Shown here piece after piece: positions 23,512 to 35,400 of a stretch of DNA of 64,000 bases. Numbering within the stretch: position 1 is the stretch's first letter; every line of letters starts with the position of its first letter. Below the pieces are notes generated by a model. That model saw only the letters and a program-made list of their open reading frames with translations, did no database searches and was not told the origin of the DNA. A program made the position numbers and the translations under genes. Source of the DNA: Rhabditoides inermis (Eukaryota; Nematoda; Chromadorea; Rhabditida; Rhabditidae); NCBI GenBank assembly GCA_963966185.1, contig CAWZYM010000245.1:286799-350798 (forward strand). Reading direction: 5' to 3'.

Positions 23512-24740
23512 GGAACGATTTGGTTTTCTTCGTTCACTTAGGATTACGCTAGGCGAATAATTAGATCTAACGAACCAGAAAATTCCAAATTTTAGGAGAG
23601 TAAGCCCACGAACAGACTGATGGAACGATGTTCATTGACCACACATCATCGACGTATCATCGACAGTTTACTTCGTGAAGTTGTTCGCACACATATCAGT
23701 TCCATTCATACAATGTTCGCTCACTCAGTATAAATGAAAGGCAGTTCGATAAAGAAGATCTATGAAGTCACTGTCAAGTAGTAGTGAACAACTGATAGCT
23801 AGGCAGATGATTCTCTTGTGAAGTAAAGGAGAAGCAAAAATAACAGATATAACCATATAACAACCACATTCACTATAAACAGACAAAAGAAGGCGACCAG
23901 GTAACAGTAAAAACAACATGTAGTGTTTTGGGCTTCAGCATAACTTTTTTGCATCGGTTGTTCAAGTTTTATGTAAAGTAATATGAATGATGTATCACGT
24001 TGCAAGACCAAGTTGCGATTAAAACTTATCGTAGTCGTGCGAGTCACGCTCGTGATATGTATGAAAAAAATACAAAACATACATGATGGTACAACATGAA
24101 GAAAAACTCGCGATACAATAATATCTTATACAATACTATCTGGAAAAAGTTCCATGTTGTTTGAGATTTTTCAAAAAAAAATATCAAAAAATCGAAATAA
24201 ATTGCTTCAGAGGTGAAATTTCACCTTGCACTTGAAAGACAAATGTGGTCAAGAGTGAATTCGAATAGATCGCGTAGTTGGCTTCATGTTGGCAACGCTC
24301 TATCCGATGTTCTACCGATGGCTTATCTCAATTGGACACCGGTCTCACCACAAAAAAAATGGCCGTGTTATTTGCAAACTTCCTGTGTCTGGCCGCCGTC
24401 ATTTATTCTCACATAACGCATAATATGCGTATTATGTATAACTCCGGAATGGAACACCTGAAACATGAAACCGCCTATAGAGTTGAGTCGGGTTCACTCT
24501 GGACTACGTTTGTCTCATTGATGCGAGTCGAAATTCCAGCTCTGAATCGAGTTGTTACGATTTTTTAAAACTTTTTTTTGCGGATAGTACTGTATCTAAA
24601 AGCGTTACACGTTCAGTTGTTGTAATAATGTCGTCATTTCTTCTCCTCGCACTCGTTGCTTGCGTGTGAGTGAGAGATCGTGGAGTGGTTCGAGCGCATC
24701 TGAACTAATGTTAGAAGTATTGAAGTCATGATGACTCTTG
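23512..24740. other. Intergenic region, nothing supported
   Basis: AT-rich sequence between the TIR elements and the minus-strand Str gene. A short palindrome GGTGAAATTTCACC lies near 24211. Open frames present have no receptor-like motifs or consistent splice sites. Confidence 0.4.
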
Positions 24741-24989
24741 TCACGTGGATATTGAAATGAAACTACTAAACTCACGTGAAAACCAGTGGCCGTCAAGAAA
24801 GCCGACGGCGAGACAAGCGCCTTGCGACCGCCCAGAAACAATCTGAAGGATATGATATCGGTCACATTGGCGAGATGAGCTCACTAACTTCTTTACACTT
24901 CTTCGATACTCGCCGATGAAGAAAATGACAGCGATCGGGTCGATGTCTGAACGACTCTTGTGGCTTGTGGCTTGTGGGAGGAAAAAGAG

Positions 24990-25028
<39 letters not shown>

Positions 25029-26840
25029 GGGAGAAGGGACTGACAGGGGTAAAATGATATGAGCACAGGCATGTATATGGTTGCGACGCCGAGATTGAGG
25101 TCGACCATCGGTCCCGCCACGACGACCGTGACAGGGATGTAGGAGCACATGATGGGAATGATGGTCTGCAAAAGGAGAGGTCATTCAATGAAAGCTTCAT
25201 TCATTTTTCTTTGTGTATTGCAACTGACCTGCACTAGCAGCGCGTAGAACAGTTGTTTTTGGAGTCGCTTGGTACGCGAGCTCGCCTTCGACTTATTCAG
25301 TAGCGAGAATGTCTGCACACCGCAGTATGTGATAGTACCTGGGAAAAATGCTTTCCTCTTTCTCTCTCTCACCTTTCTCTCTTTTTCATTTTCTCGCTCT
25401 TTCATTAGTCTCATTTTCTCTTCATCTTTTTCTTTTACTCACAGATGCTAGTTGTTACGATGACCGCAATGATTCCGGAACCAGCGATATCGCGCCAGAA
25501 AAACTCCCATCCATCTGGGCGTTTTATCTGAAATAGAACAGTTTACTTGTTGTTTGGCAGTTCTCCTCACTCTGTACAACGCGCCGAAAAAGCCGACGCG
25601 ATCGACGTCCATGCCGTAGTTGTCGAGCATGTTGTCGCGCACGTATTCGCTGAAAGTGAGTGGATAGGTTACTCGTGTAGGCAAGCTAGAACGTACATGT
25701 AATCTGCGCTCGGCCACATGAAGACAACACAGCACGTGAACCAGACGACACCTGCAAAAACTGATAGCACTTTTTCAAAAGTGTTTTGCGACTTTAGAAG
25801 TAAGCTTGTAAGCCGTCCATAGCTCTTGTCCGAAGATAGAAATGGAGCGTACCAATGAACATGACGAAAAGAGCGAGCAGGAGGACGTAGCGGACGCTAG
25901 AGAAGATGTACATTAAGTGGATTCTGAACAATACTTGATTTGTCTTTTGACTGTCGACGATTGTGTTGTGACTGACTTGCAGAGACTGAAGTAGCGGTAG
26001 ACAAAGTGGTACACGAGAAGAATCAGACCTGAATGAATGGTGTTGTAAGACTGGCATATACCAACCGTGCACGGACCCTGTGAGAAGACTGAGCAGTAGA
26101 TGGCGGATGCGATCATGCCCCAGAACCCCTCCCGGAATGGACCGTCGCCGAACACAACGAAGCCGTTGCCGAACGTGTCCATGCACTGGAATGGGTGGAA
26201 TGATACATGTGCGTCATTAAAGGCACAGTGGCGACTTGTTTTTGCGACAACCTGCCACAACTCGATTAGGCATAAGCAAACCCTTCGGCGTGGGGAGGAA
26301 CCGGCGAGCTCTGTGCCACAACGCAGCGTGAAATGAAATATAAAAAAAAGTTCGTGAAAGAGAATCGTTCGTTTGCACTCATGTCTCCGAGCCCATTTTT
26401 CGCAGTATAGGTCATTTGTGTTTGAACCAATTTTAAGCATCTTCTGCATCTCAGGCAGCTGCAGGTTCGAAAATAACGCAGAACCATCTTTCTTTCGAAT
26501 AAAATGGAAATGTGTTAGGATAATTTGATTTTTAATATTTTTCCGACTCGAAAATATTTCGCCACTGTTTCCTTAATGACTCACAGGTACGACGAGTACG
26601 TGGAGAACGGAGTAGCTGACGTCGAATAGAGAGAACGAGAAGAGCAGCCACTTGTATGTGCCGATCGCAGAGTTCTTCTGAACACGTTCTTCATTCTATG
26701 GGGAAGCTATGTGAACAGCTCACCTTTCCGACAATCAATGCGATGAGGACACCATTGAAGAAGAGAGTGAGGGCGGCGTTCACATTGAGTATCGCATGAT
26801 GGAGACTGCGGTCGATCGCTTTAGAATGAGAAGTATTCAT
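24741..26840 (-). CDS. Str-family seven-transmembrane chemoreceptor, intact
   Basis: Eleven phase-matched exons on the minus strand (26840-26724, 26695-26585, 26185-26077, 26028-25977, 25923-25853, 25751-25697, 25649-25571, 25527-25443, 25338-25229, 25165-25045, 24946-24741) give about 371 residues. Str features: NEERVQKNSAIGTYKWLLF before the second span, the third-span end YHFVYRYFSLCK, SKASSRTKRLQKQLFYALLV before the sixth span, and the seventh-span signature YPYIDPIAVIFFIGEYRRS. Intron 2 is almost entirely a TIR/tRNA-like element; the last intron carries a GA repeat; intron 3 uses a GTCCGT donor. No stop or frameshift is seen, so it appears functional. Expected in chemosensory cilia. Confidence 0.88.
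24990..25024 (-). repeat. (GA)n microsatellite in last intron of the Str gene
   Basis: A GA run lies between the sixth- and seventh-span exons. Apparent exon extension into SLSLSL is an artefact. Confidence 0.85.
26217..26576 (-). mobile_element. TIR element with tRNA-like core, copy 3 (intronic)
   Basis: It is bounded by TTAA on both sides (TTAAAGGCACAGTGGCGAC on the left, TCGCCACTGTTTCCTTAA on the right) and lies in the opposite orientation to copies 1 and 2. The antisense GGAACCGGCGAGCTCTGTGCC matches their B-box/AGCTCGC region. It fills 360 of 399 bases of intron 2 of the Str gene, beginning only 8 bases from the donor. The TTAA on both sides is a candidate target duplication. Confidence 0.75.
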
Positions 26841-27296
26841 TCCGAATTTATGTTAACTGTATGGTTTCCCGCTCTTTTATAGATTCTTCCCAGTTGTTTT
26901 TCTTATTTTATTATTATCACACGAACAATGCCTATGTATAAAGCCTGCGTCAAGCCTATTGTCTCAACTTCTCTGAGTGTCATTGTCATTGAGAGTAAAT
27001 GTCAGCAAATCTTGAAAGACATATCTTGTGTGCATGATATAGTACAACAATGAACTACTACAACAACTACAGAAGTGGAAGAAAACATGTTTTTTTATTG
27101 AACGACGTATCGAAACACTTCTCGCAACCATTACTATCGTCATACCAACCGAAAGAGTCTGTCCAAATTCTTTTTTTCGAGCGCCAGGCAACGCGGCTGA
27201 ATTGAACCGTTCCGTACATTCCACTTTCCATACACCTACTTTTTTTCTATATTAAAATGCTAAAAGTTGTTTTTGTGAAGTGTTCATGATTGCAGG
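26841..27296. other. Short intergenic region
   Basis: Divergent promoter region between the minus-strand Str receptor and the first small membrane-protein gene. No further feature was recognised. Confidence 0.4.
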
Positions 27297-27772
27297 ATGT
27301 TCATCATCCGTGAGCTGCTTCGATACATTCCATATATCGACGTCATTCTTCCCCACTCTCTCCCTGAACACATTGCTTGGGGATTGATTCGAGCTGTTCT
27401 CATCGCACTTTTTCTTGCTTGGGGAATGTGAGTTTGCAGTGTACATATGTATTGTGAAGTATTATATGTACTCGGTCTAATGTTATTCTCTCAGGGTCAT
27501 CGTTGTTGTGACCGTGACCGTAGGTCTTCGAGTCGAAAACGACAATTATGACAGCTTCAGGCAAGTCACATGTGTTTATTGATAAAGTCTAGTAGTAGTA
27601 TTTCAGTGAGTGCGGGAAGAGGACTAGGAAGGACAAGGGCCAACCAAAGTCGGCAGATGAACTCGAATTCGAGCGGGCGCTGCACAACATTTTCAGCAAG
27701 TTGCGTGACGATGACGACATGCAACAGAACGAGAGAGAGGAGAAGAAGCAGGAGAAGAACGAGCAGCAGTAG
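27297..27772 (+). CDS. Small single-span membrane protein, tandem family member A
   Basis: I do not recognise this family. Three exons (27297-27427, 27495-27560, 27607-27772) give 120 residues. The N-terminus MFIIRELLRYIPYIDVI is followed by one strongly hydrophobic span (residues about 28-58), which is split by intron 1, then a charged tail rich in Glu, Lys and Asp, likely helical. Both introns fall after the second codon base. Intron 2 has a GC donor (CAG|GCAAGT), the only GC-AG intron I found. ATTGCAG ends one base before the ATG, consistent with trans-splicing. Members B and C downstream share the exon count, both phases, the start motif and the tail type, so this is a paralogous trio. 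Function is not inferable beyond membrane location. Confidence 0.72.
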
Positions 27773-28387
27773 GAGCAGGGTCCCGCAAGAGGGAAGAGAT
27801 GACAACTGCAGCTGCAACTTTCGAAAAAAAATGTTTTTTTTGTATCATAGATGTAAAAAATCAAGAAATTTAAGAAAAATTGAAAAAAAATATGCGTAAA
27901 GTCTCTAAATGACGTTTGTGATTCAAAATGCTTCATTTATCGATTTTTTTAATAATATAAGTTCATTTATAATATAAGTAATAATATAATTTCTTACTTG
28001 TTTTGATATGATCTGATAAAAATACGTTTCTCTATCAGTATTTTTTGAAGGCTAGTATACAAAGAATCAAGATCAGTAGAAATATTCTGCAAAGCGAATT
28101 TCACAGACTCGCACATTGGCACATGTTAACAGTACAGTTTTCTCTCATTGATACAGTGTGCAGTGGGTAGAAGTAGTTTCCATGTTTCATCAATCAAGAT
28201 GATTGGTATGTTTCTATATATTCAGACACATCTCATAAACCAGCCACTGTCATACCAACCAAGCCAGTCCATCTCAAATATCCACGCAACGGAGGACCCT
28301 CGAACATTTCATGCCCATGTAATGGCAATGTATCGTTAGTTTTCGAAACTTTTTTCAAATGACGTTTCAAATGGAGTGTGTTTTAGA

Positions 28388-29082
28388 ATGTCGCATATTC
28401 TTCGTGAGCTGACATCGTATCTTCCCTGTGTAGACGTCTACAAAGTGGTGGGAGTAGGACTCCTGGTAGTAGCCACTATAGCAATCGGGTGAGTATTTTT
28501 TCAAACATTCAGCAGTGCAAGTGGACTCTTCACTGGTTCACTGAATTCACTCTACTGCCACTACTGTTCATCGTTAGTGTTCACTGGCCTTTGACGGATC
28601 TTTTGTGGTGTTGTGGTGTGACAATTATAATTCCAATTTTCTTAGTGTTCACCCAGTTGTTGCAGCATCTTCCTCCTCGTTGCCTGCGTTTTCGAAGTCC
28701 CCGAAAGGTCAGAGAATGTGTGATAAGGTTTTTTCAATCGACATACTTCACGACATAGCGTTCGCATGCTCTAACCGTCTTTTGAGTGCTGCGAGCAGAC
28801 TCTCCGCCTTCCTCTCATCTACCCTTATGCTAACGTAAAACAGCTGTCGCTATGTATAACTATATATCTAATAGCGTGAGTTGCAGTTCGTCTCTGAAGG
28901 ATGACAGGAAGGACAGGGATGCGGCGCGAGAGGCGGTGTACCGGAGGATGTGGGAGTGGGAGGCGTACGAGGAGTGGGCGGCGAGGGTGGCAGAGTGGGA
29001 GAGGCAGAGGGAGGGCGAAGACGACGAGTCGGGGGTCGAAGACTGCGGCGAGCTGGACGACCCCGATGAAGAACAGTTGTAA
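28388..29082 (+). CDS. Small single-span membrane protein, tandem family member B
   Basis: Three exons (28388-28488, 28666-28707, 28887-29082) give about 112 residues. The N-terminus MSHILRELTSYLPCVDVYKV aligns with member A (RELxxYxPxxDV). The hydrophobic span (VGVGLLVVATIAIG then GIFLLVACVF) is again split by intron 1, and a short middle exon ends in EVPES. The tail is unusually Trp/Glu/Arg-rich (repeated W-E and E-W pairs), then acidic. The middle exon was chosen because it continues the hydrophobic span and keeps the same phase-2/phase-2 split as A and C; alternative acceptors at 28577 and 28646 give less consistent readings. TTTTAG ends one base before the ATG. No known domain is seen. 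Confidence 0.62.
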
Positions 29083-29281
29083 CAGCATTCTCATCCCATG
29101 TTCAAGTGTTTGCGGTATAAAGGTTTCCTCTCTGTGGTTCTTGTGGTTGAAAAAAGAGCGGTGTCCTCCTCCGAATTCGATTTTACAATCGCCTCCCAAC
29201 CATATCCAGGCAACGCAAGCGCGCGAGGTTTGGTAGGAGAGAATCTGCGACCGTCACCGCCACGCACTCTTGCCAGTGGAC

Positions 29282-29620
29282 ATGTCGACGTTCGTTTCGG
29301 AACTGCGGGGCGCGCTGCCTCATCTCCGAGCCGTCTTCGACCACCTCCATCCACTACACCTCTACGCACACGTCGTCGCAATCGTCGTCGTCATTGCGTG
29401 AGTCGCAGCTCTACTTTTTTTAAATTTTGTTTTAGTATCGCGACCATCGCAGCTGGCAGCCTTCAAGACAGGTACCAACTTAACATATTCATCAATCAGT
29501 CAATCATTATATTTCAGCAGCAACAAGAAGAAGACGGTACAGAAAATGCGTGGGAACAAGAAGGGTCGGATGAGTCGCGATCCGAGCCCGGATAGATACG
29601 ACATGTCCGATGTGGAGTGA
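29282..29620 (+). CDS. Small single-span membrane protein, tandem family member C
   Basis: Three exons (29282-29397, 29436-29471, 29518-29620) give 84 residues. The start MSTFVSELRGALPHLRAV matches the family pattern (a-x-EL-xxx-hydrophobic-P). The span HLYAHVVAIVVVIA-IATIAAG is interrupted by intron 1 at the same phase, the middle exon is 36 bases, and the tail is short and basic then acidic (SNKKKTVQKMRGNKKG...MSDVE). AATAAA overlaps the region just after the stop (29623-29628). It is the most compact member. Function unknown. Confidence 0.65.
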
Positions 29621-30156
29621 GCAATAAACAGTGTCCTGATTGACGGCAATGAGATCCCGAAATCCGTTCTATCCTGAGTTGTGAGTGTGCTCCTTCCCGA
29701 AAGCGTGCCCGATCGCAGTCAGCAGCTCTCCACCCTGAAAAAACATACCTGTCAAGCCAGCTGTGGACACTCATTCAACATCAAGTTGTGCCTATGTGAT
29801 TGTCACTGTAGTTCGCTGTAAAGTCCTCTACAATTCTTTAGGAACACAATTTGTGCGCAAGCATATTGTATACGCTGTGGCAAACAATTTACGAGATTTG
29901 GATCATGTTGGATGGACAGGACATCGATCAAGGATTGCTTTCGTATATTCCAAATTGCGCTGTTTGCGCGCGACCGGTGTCAAATCGCCTTTGCGCACGA
30001 ATCGTTCGGGGTTATTTGAACTGGAGAATGGGCGGGAACTTTATTCAGTATGCAGATGCGCTACTCTTACTTTCTACTAGTGAGCTGCCACATATCAGTA
30101 GGAGTAAAGACATAATGGAACGGCGGCAGGCCGCAAGCAGCCTACTGCTCTTGTTT
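29621..30156. other. Intergenic region between trio and galectin
   Basis: Convergent 3' ends lie here. Overlapping open frames at 29763-30171 show no motif and no consistent splice structure. Confidence 0.4.
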
Positions 30157-30666
30157 CTACTGTGTGAGTAGCAAGCGCACTTCCTTCCCACTCTCTCTCT
30201 CTCTCTCCCACCTGGTGTTGGTGTGTTGCGTGTTCGAAGTGCAGCTTGTCTACCCGCACGTCCCCCGTGATGGTGAGAGTGTGGATGTGGTGGGGCGACT
30301 CCCGGTGGGCGAAGTCACACAAGTGCTGCTGGTTCGCGTACAACTGAAACAATCACACTGCCTGTCCATGGTTCCATTTGGGTTTTCCGAAAGGAATTCT
30401 AAATATTCTGTGGTGGTTATCGCAATCCGCAATGCTTCGACTGCACTGGTGGTAAGTGTCTCACGCCTTACTCTTGTCAGCTGTCACTATGTGCTTTTGT
30501 CACTATGTCCACTGACCGAGAAGTGTTGGTGGTGGTTCTTGATCTTGAGTGTCCAGCTGCCGTGTCCGAGTGGGTTGTTCCGCAGCCGCACCTCCTTTCC
30601 CCAGTGACCATGCTGATTGAACGAGTTCAACACAATACAACTCTCCGGCTCTGAAAAAAGTGTTGC

Positions 30667-30698
<32 letters not shown>

Positions 30699-31153
30699 TT
30701 CAATTTTTGTGATGCTTCATACTTTATTGGTGAGTGTTTGTCGCAATCAATAGTTTTTTTTCTTTTTTTCACGTACCAACTGTGCTGTGAATGTGCAGAG
30801 CGATTCCCTCTAGGCTCAACAGCTCAATCATGAAGCCGCTGAAAGATAACAAAGAGATCAAAGATGATTCACAACACACTATCAATCTGTTTTTTTTAGC
30901 TTCTTTCTGTTAAGCGTCTATTTTATCAGAACATGTGATTTTTATGGTGCTTTTATCAGGGAAAAGATGACTTCGATTTGTCTACGTCATCACTTTCAGA
31001 AAATTATAGAATTGAATTGATGGATGTCACTAATTTTTGGTACAATAGAATCAAGCTCACTCACTTTTGTGCGCCGATCCAGGAGCTTCCTTCAATCTCT
31101 AACCGTGCTTCGTGATGCATGCCTTTGCTCATAGGGACAGAACATGGGATGCA
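30157..31153 (-). CDS. Galectin-domain protein (5' end unresolved)
   Basis: Minus-strand exons 31153-31065, 30838-30777, 30650-30517, 30343-30212 and 30159-30157 join in phase. They encode one galectin fold: GMHHEARLEIEGSS, FMIELLSLEGIALHIHS, CIVLNSFNQHGHWGKEVRL, LGHGSWTLKIKNHHQHF, then LYANQQHLCDFAHR and HIHTLTITGDVRVDKLHFE. Galectins bind beta-galactosides. Asn (VLNS), Trp, Glu and Arg (HWGKEVR) of the sugar site are kept, but the usual HxNPR is LHIHST, so the first half of the binding site is altered. The stop codon is its own exon right after CAG|TAG. The first exon begins mid-domain at phase 0, so an upstream exon is needed unless translation starts at the Met inside VPMSKGM. An open frame at 31260-31718 may contribute but is not galectin-like. 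Confidence 0.78.
30661..30697. repeat. (GTT)n trinucleotide repeat in galectin intron
   Basis: GTT units on the plus strand lie in the intron between the second and third galectin exons. Confidence 0.9.
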
Positions 31154-32442
31154 CTGAAAACGAAATCATCTTATGAATCTACTTCTCACTTCATATATTA
31201 CAAACAGCATGTTCATTGTATAGACCAACTTGCATCGTACTTATGTACATATTGTACTATCATAAATCATAAGTGCGTTTGATAAATTTGTTATTGTTTC
31301 TGTCATCCGTGTTTGATGATGGTATAATCGGATTTTGACAACAACAAAAACACTTTTTAGTAGGGTCGACGAACGACGCGAGCAATGCGCGGTGAGACAG
31401 CGGCAACCGCCCAAAGACCCACTTCATCCGATGTCTGTTCGCCCGGACGGAGTGATGAGGAAAGACGGCAAGCTTGTGGTGATTTCGAAAATCTACGTCT
31501 AGCTCGGTAGGCTCATCAACGGTACTAATACGCTTGAGGAGGAGATAAGCAAAAAGACACGTACTGACTGGTCTGTCTTCGTCTGGGACAGATCTGTTCC
31601 GCACGAGGTATTGAGAGACAGACTGTTGTGTACACGGTGCGAAGACAAAAAGGACAAAGACATAAGAAGCAAAGAGATTAGGAGTTGCTGTGGTATATGC
31701 GAACGTTGGACAGGTCAAGCACGTAAGTAATCAGTAATCAGGTAAGTGAGTAGTTGAAATTTTAACAACAACTATGAGTACTTACCGGATTTCTAATAAT
31801 GTGCATCTGGGAAGATGTGAGAAAGTGCAGATCGTTGAGTACGCGGGAGGAATGGTCTCTTACCCTCTCGCGCATCGCATTTCTATAAGCGCCTTATCAC
31901 CTCCACCCAGTTTATCGGAACTAAGTGAATGGCAATCACGTGGGGTGTTTACAATACGGTGGATTAGTAGGATGAGTTAGCGATTTGCATAGTCATAGAG
32001 TCCGTGATATTGAGGGTGCAAAATGAGTGCGAGAACAATTGTATGGCCATACAATTCGACCGTGACAAAATCATGGCATCAGTACCAGACAGTATCAACA
32101 ATTTGAGAATCCAGTGTTTTAAAATGTTTCGTCCTACAGATATATACATTCCTCTATCTGTTGCAGAGATGTAGTTTCCATAGTACGCTAATGTCTGAAC
32201 TCTCAGCGATGTTACGAACACGTGTAAATGTGACTTGTATTGCTTCTTTGATTAACAACGATGATTTTGATATAAAACATATATTATTACAATCTAACGC
32301 ACAGATCAAAAACAAAACGTGAAACTCGAAAAACACAAACCGATATCAAAGAAAGCGCACTCGGATTCAGTCGAATAAATTAACTACACCGGATAGGGGG
32401 AGAGAACATCGAGGAAGAGAGGAGGGGGCAACACGTATGGGT
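31154..32442. other. Region upstream of galectin and downstream of uba-1
   Basis: A minus-strand open frame at 31260-31718 begins with a hydrophobic stretch (ASYVFVLFVFAP). With an internal intron it could form 5' exons of the galectin gene, but I see no domain. The rest (31720-32442) shows nothing supportable. Confidence 0.35.
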
Positions 32443-35400
32443 CTAGTTGGGGAAGGTGTACTTGATGTAGGGGATCTCGACGTCCTCGTCCGTCTCCGGG
32501 TTAGACGCCATCACCTCCAGCACCAGAGAGCGCACGTGGCTGGGGATGGCCTTGTTCGACACGTCAGCCACTACCTGCTTCACACTGAAAACACACATCA
32601 TAACATTTATCATGTCTCATGTAGACAAAGTGTTTGAAGACGAGAATAATTCCAATGCAACTCACTCGGTTCCCATGCGGACGGCCCTCTTCTTGGCATC
32701 CATGAAGAAAGAGTAGATGAGAGAGACTCCCGATGACAGCATCGACACCTCCACCTTGCACTCGTTCTGCAAATCATGTCGTGGTCACCACCCGTCTATA
32801 TATATCTCTCTCTCTCTGCCTCCCTCTCTCACCTGGATCCAGTCGACCACCTCCTGCAGTGTCTTCGGCCCGGCCACCTCGATACAGTCCCACAGGGTGA
32901 AGTCCTTTCCGTTGTAGCTCTTCTTGGGTGCGGCAATGGGCTCCGAGAATCCGAAGAAGGGCAGGGCGAGGTTGATGAAGCCGTTCTTGAACGCCTCCAT
33001 GGGGACGGCGGGCAGCTTGCCGTCCACGTCGATCATCTTGTAGAACTCGACGCACACCAGGCCAGCCACGGCCGCCGTCGTCGTCGCGATGGCAGGGATG
33101 ATGCGGCCCGCAATCTGCTTCGTCTGAAATGCTCGGTTTAAAAAGAAAGAAAGAAATACGTTTCAGAGTTTTTCAATAAACGAAGCAAAAATGTCATCAA
33201 TAATACAGAAACAACTTCAAGTAGCTCAACCCAACACATTTCAAGACAACAAAGCAGAATGGGAAATGCTGAAAACTGCAGCTGACCTTCATCATATCAG
33301 CGGGAGCGATGTCGTAGTTCTCGGCGCGCAGGTTGGACGCGGCCGTGACGAACTCCATGTGGTGGTTCGAGTCGTCGTCCTTCTCGAAGTCGATGGGGTT
33401 GAGCTTGGCGGCGCCCTTGGTGGACAGCTTGGCCAGCTGCAGCTTGAGTGCCTCCAGCTGCTGTTCCTGGTCCCCGTCGGCGCTGTCCATCTGCTCCTTG
33501 GCCTCCGCCTCCGTCGTCGCGATCTTCACTCCCGCACGCGGCTTGAACGGCAAGCACTCCACTGCCTGTGCCAGGGCGGCCACCTTGGCCTTGTCGAGGA
33601 TAGGCTCAAGACCGTACTGCTCCGCGTGCAGAATCGACGCCGCGTACACAAAGTTGAAGTGCTCCGCCTGAAAACATGTCCACATACACCATGCCCAATC
33701 ATCTCTATTCTCTTCGACTCACCTGGGTAGCATCAAAGTCGAGCACGTGGGGGCAGCGCTTGGTGCCCGACCAGAACTTGGCGCCCTGGTCAGTCACCTG
33801 GTCGGGCGGGAACGAGTGCAGCATCTGCGCGATAGCGTTGTGGTAGTTCTCCTGCAAACACACACACACGGTAAAACTACAGACACATACAAAATCCTAC
33901 TATACAATACAACCAATACTTCCCAAGAACTCGCTCGCCTCTCCCCTCTCCCCCACCACCCACCTGCCACAGCCGCCTGGCCCACTCGACGCACTGCTCC
34001 GCCGACGCCGGCTTGTCCTCCACAAGAGCCTTCTTCACCTGCTCCAGCATCTGGATCTGAAACAACACAAACACAACACTTATTGATCAACTAATTTATT
34101 TATAAGTTGATACACCCCCATCCTCACTCGACTCACCCTCTGAGGCATGTTCATGGTATCGATCCTCTCGATAAAGGTACGCTCATCAGACAGGAACTGG
34201 TTGGCAATGTCGGCAGGGCCAGAGAACAGACCTACAACGACATAGTTAGTGTGCGACTACTGCCGTGCCTCGACTCACCCTCGAAAAGATCCCTTGCCCA
34301 CTGGATAGTGTGCTGGATCTCGTTGGGGAAGTTCTTGAGCGTGCAGATGGGGATGTCCTTCTCGGGAGGGTCCACCGACGAGCTGCAATACAAGCATGAC
34401 CCTCAACTCTCTATTCTCCTACCCCTTCACCTTCGCCCTTGTACTCACCCGTAGCTCTCGGTGAGGTGGGGGTAGACGACCTGCGTGTTTCCCTTCGTGC
34501 CCATCGTACCAGACTCGAGCAGCGGGAGGCGGTAGTACACGCAACGACGGTCCATGTATCTGTAACAAATATTCTACAAAAGAAGATTAGATATTCTAGA
34601 CGTTACTTCAATCTAAACAAAATAACCGATCGCCCTGGCAGGGCTATATAAAATTTGCTATGGTCCTTGTTTGTCTGTTGGTCACACCATATAGCTCAGT
34701 GACTATTACACCTACACAGCTCATACTCTAAACTTAACATTCTTATGTTGACCGCATGCAATCGTTTCATTTTCACACACACACCTCTACTTACCGTATG
34801 ACTTTACTAACAACTTGACATAGCCTGAAAAACTTTTCACCCATATGCTCAGTCCATGTTTTGAGATGTGAATCTCATACTGTAAACTTAGACTTAGCAC
34901 GCTATATTGACTTGACACACGTCACTAGGACTCATTACGATAACTCCTTATATGGGTTTATATAGAATTTCCAAAATTTCAGAAGGACATAACTCAAGAC
35001 TGAAGAAACATTTTTTACTCAAACTACAAACTTAAGATCGACTAATCACTCTTAACAGACACACATTCGCATAGGTTCCTATCTCATTTCCTTAAATGGG
35101 TTCACTAACAACTCGGTCCACTTCTATGTAAACCTACCTTCAAACTTTATATTTTGTCATAAAAACTTGCACAGTAACATGAAACATGCATGTTATTTAC
35201 AGTTTTGAAGTTTCATTTTCGAAAACCAGTTCAAAAAAGTTTTACAGCACTTTTCATTTTCTGACAGGATCAATCACGTAAGATGCAAAACGCAAAAACC
35301 TTGAATATCTTTGTTTGTTTTGAAGAATAAAATTTCAAACTACAGCTGATCATAGAAGACACTTGGCCGTTCACACCATTTCAATTTTAAATGAAATACT

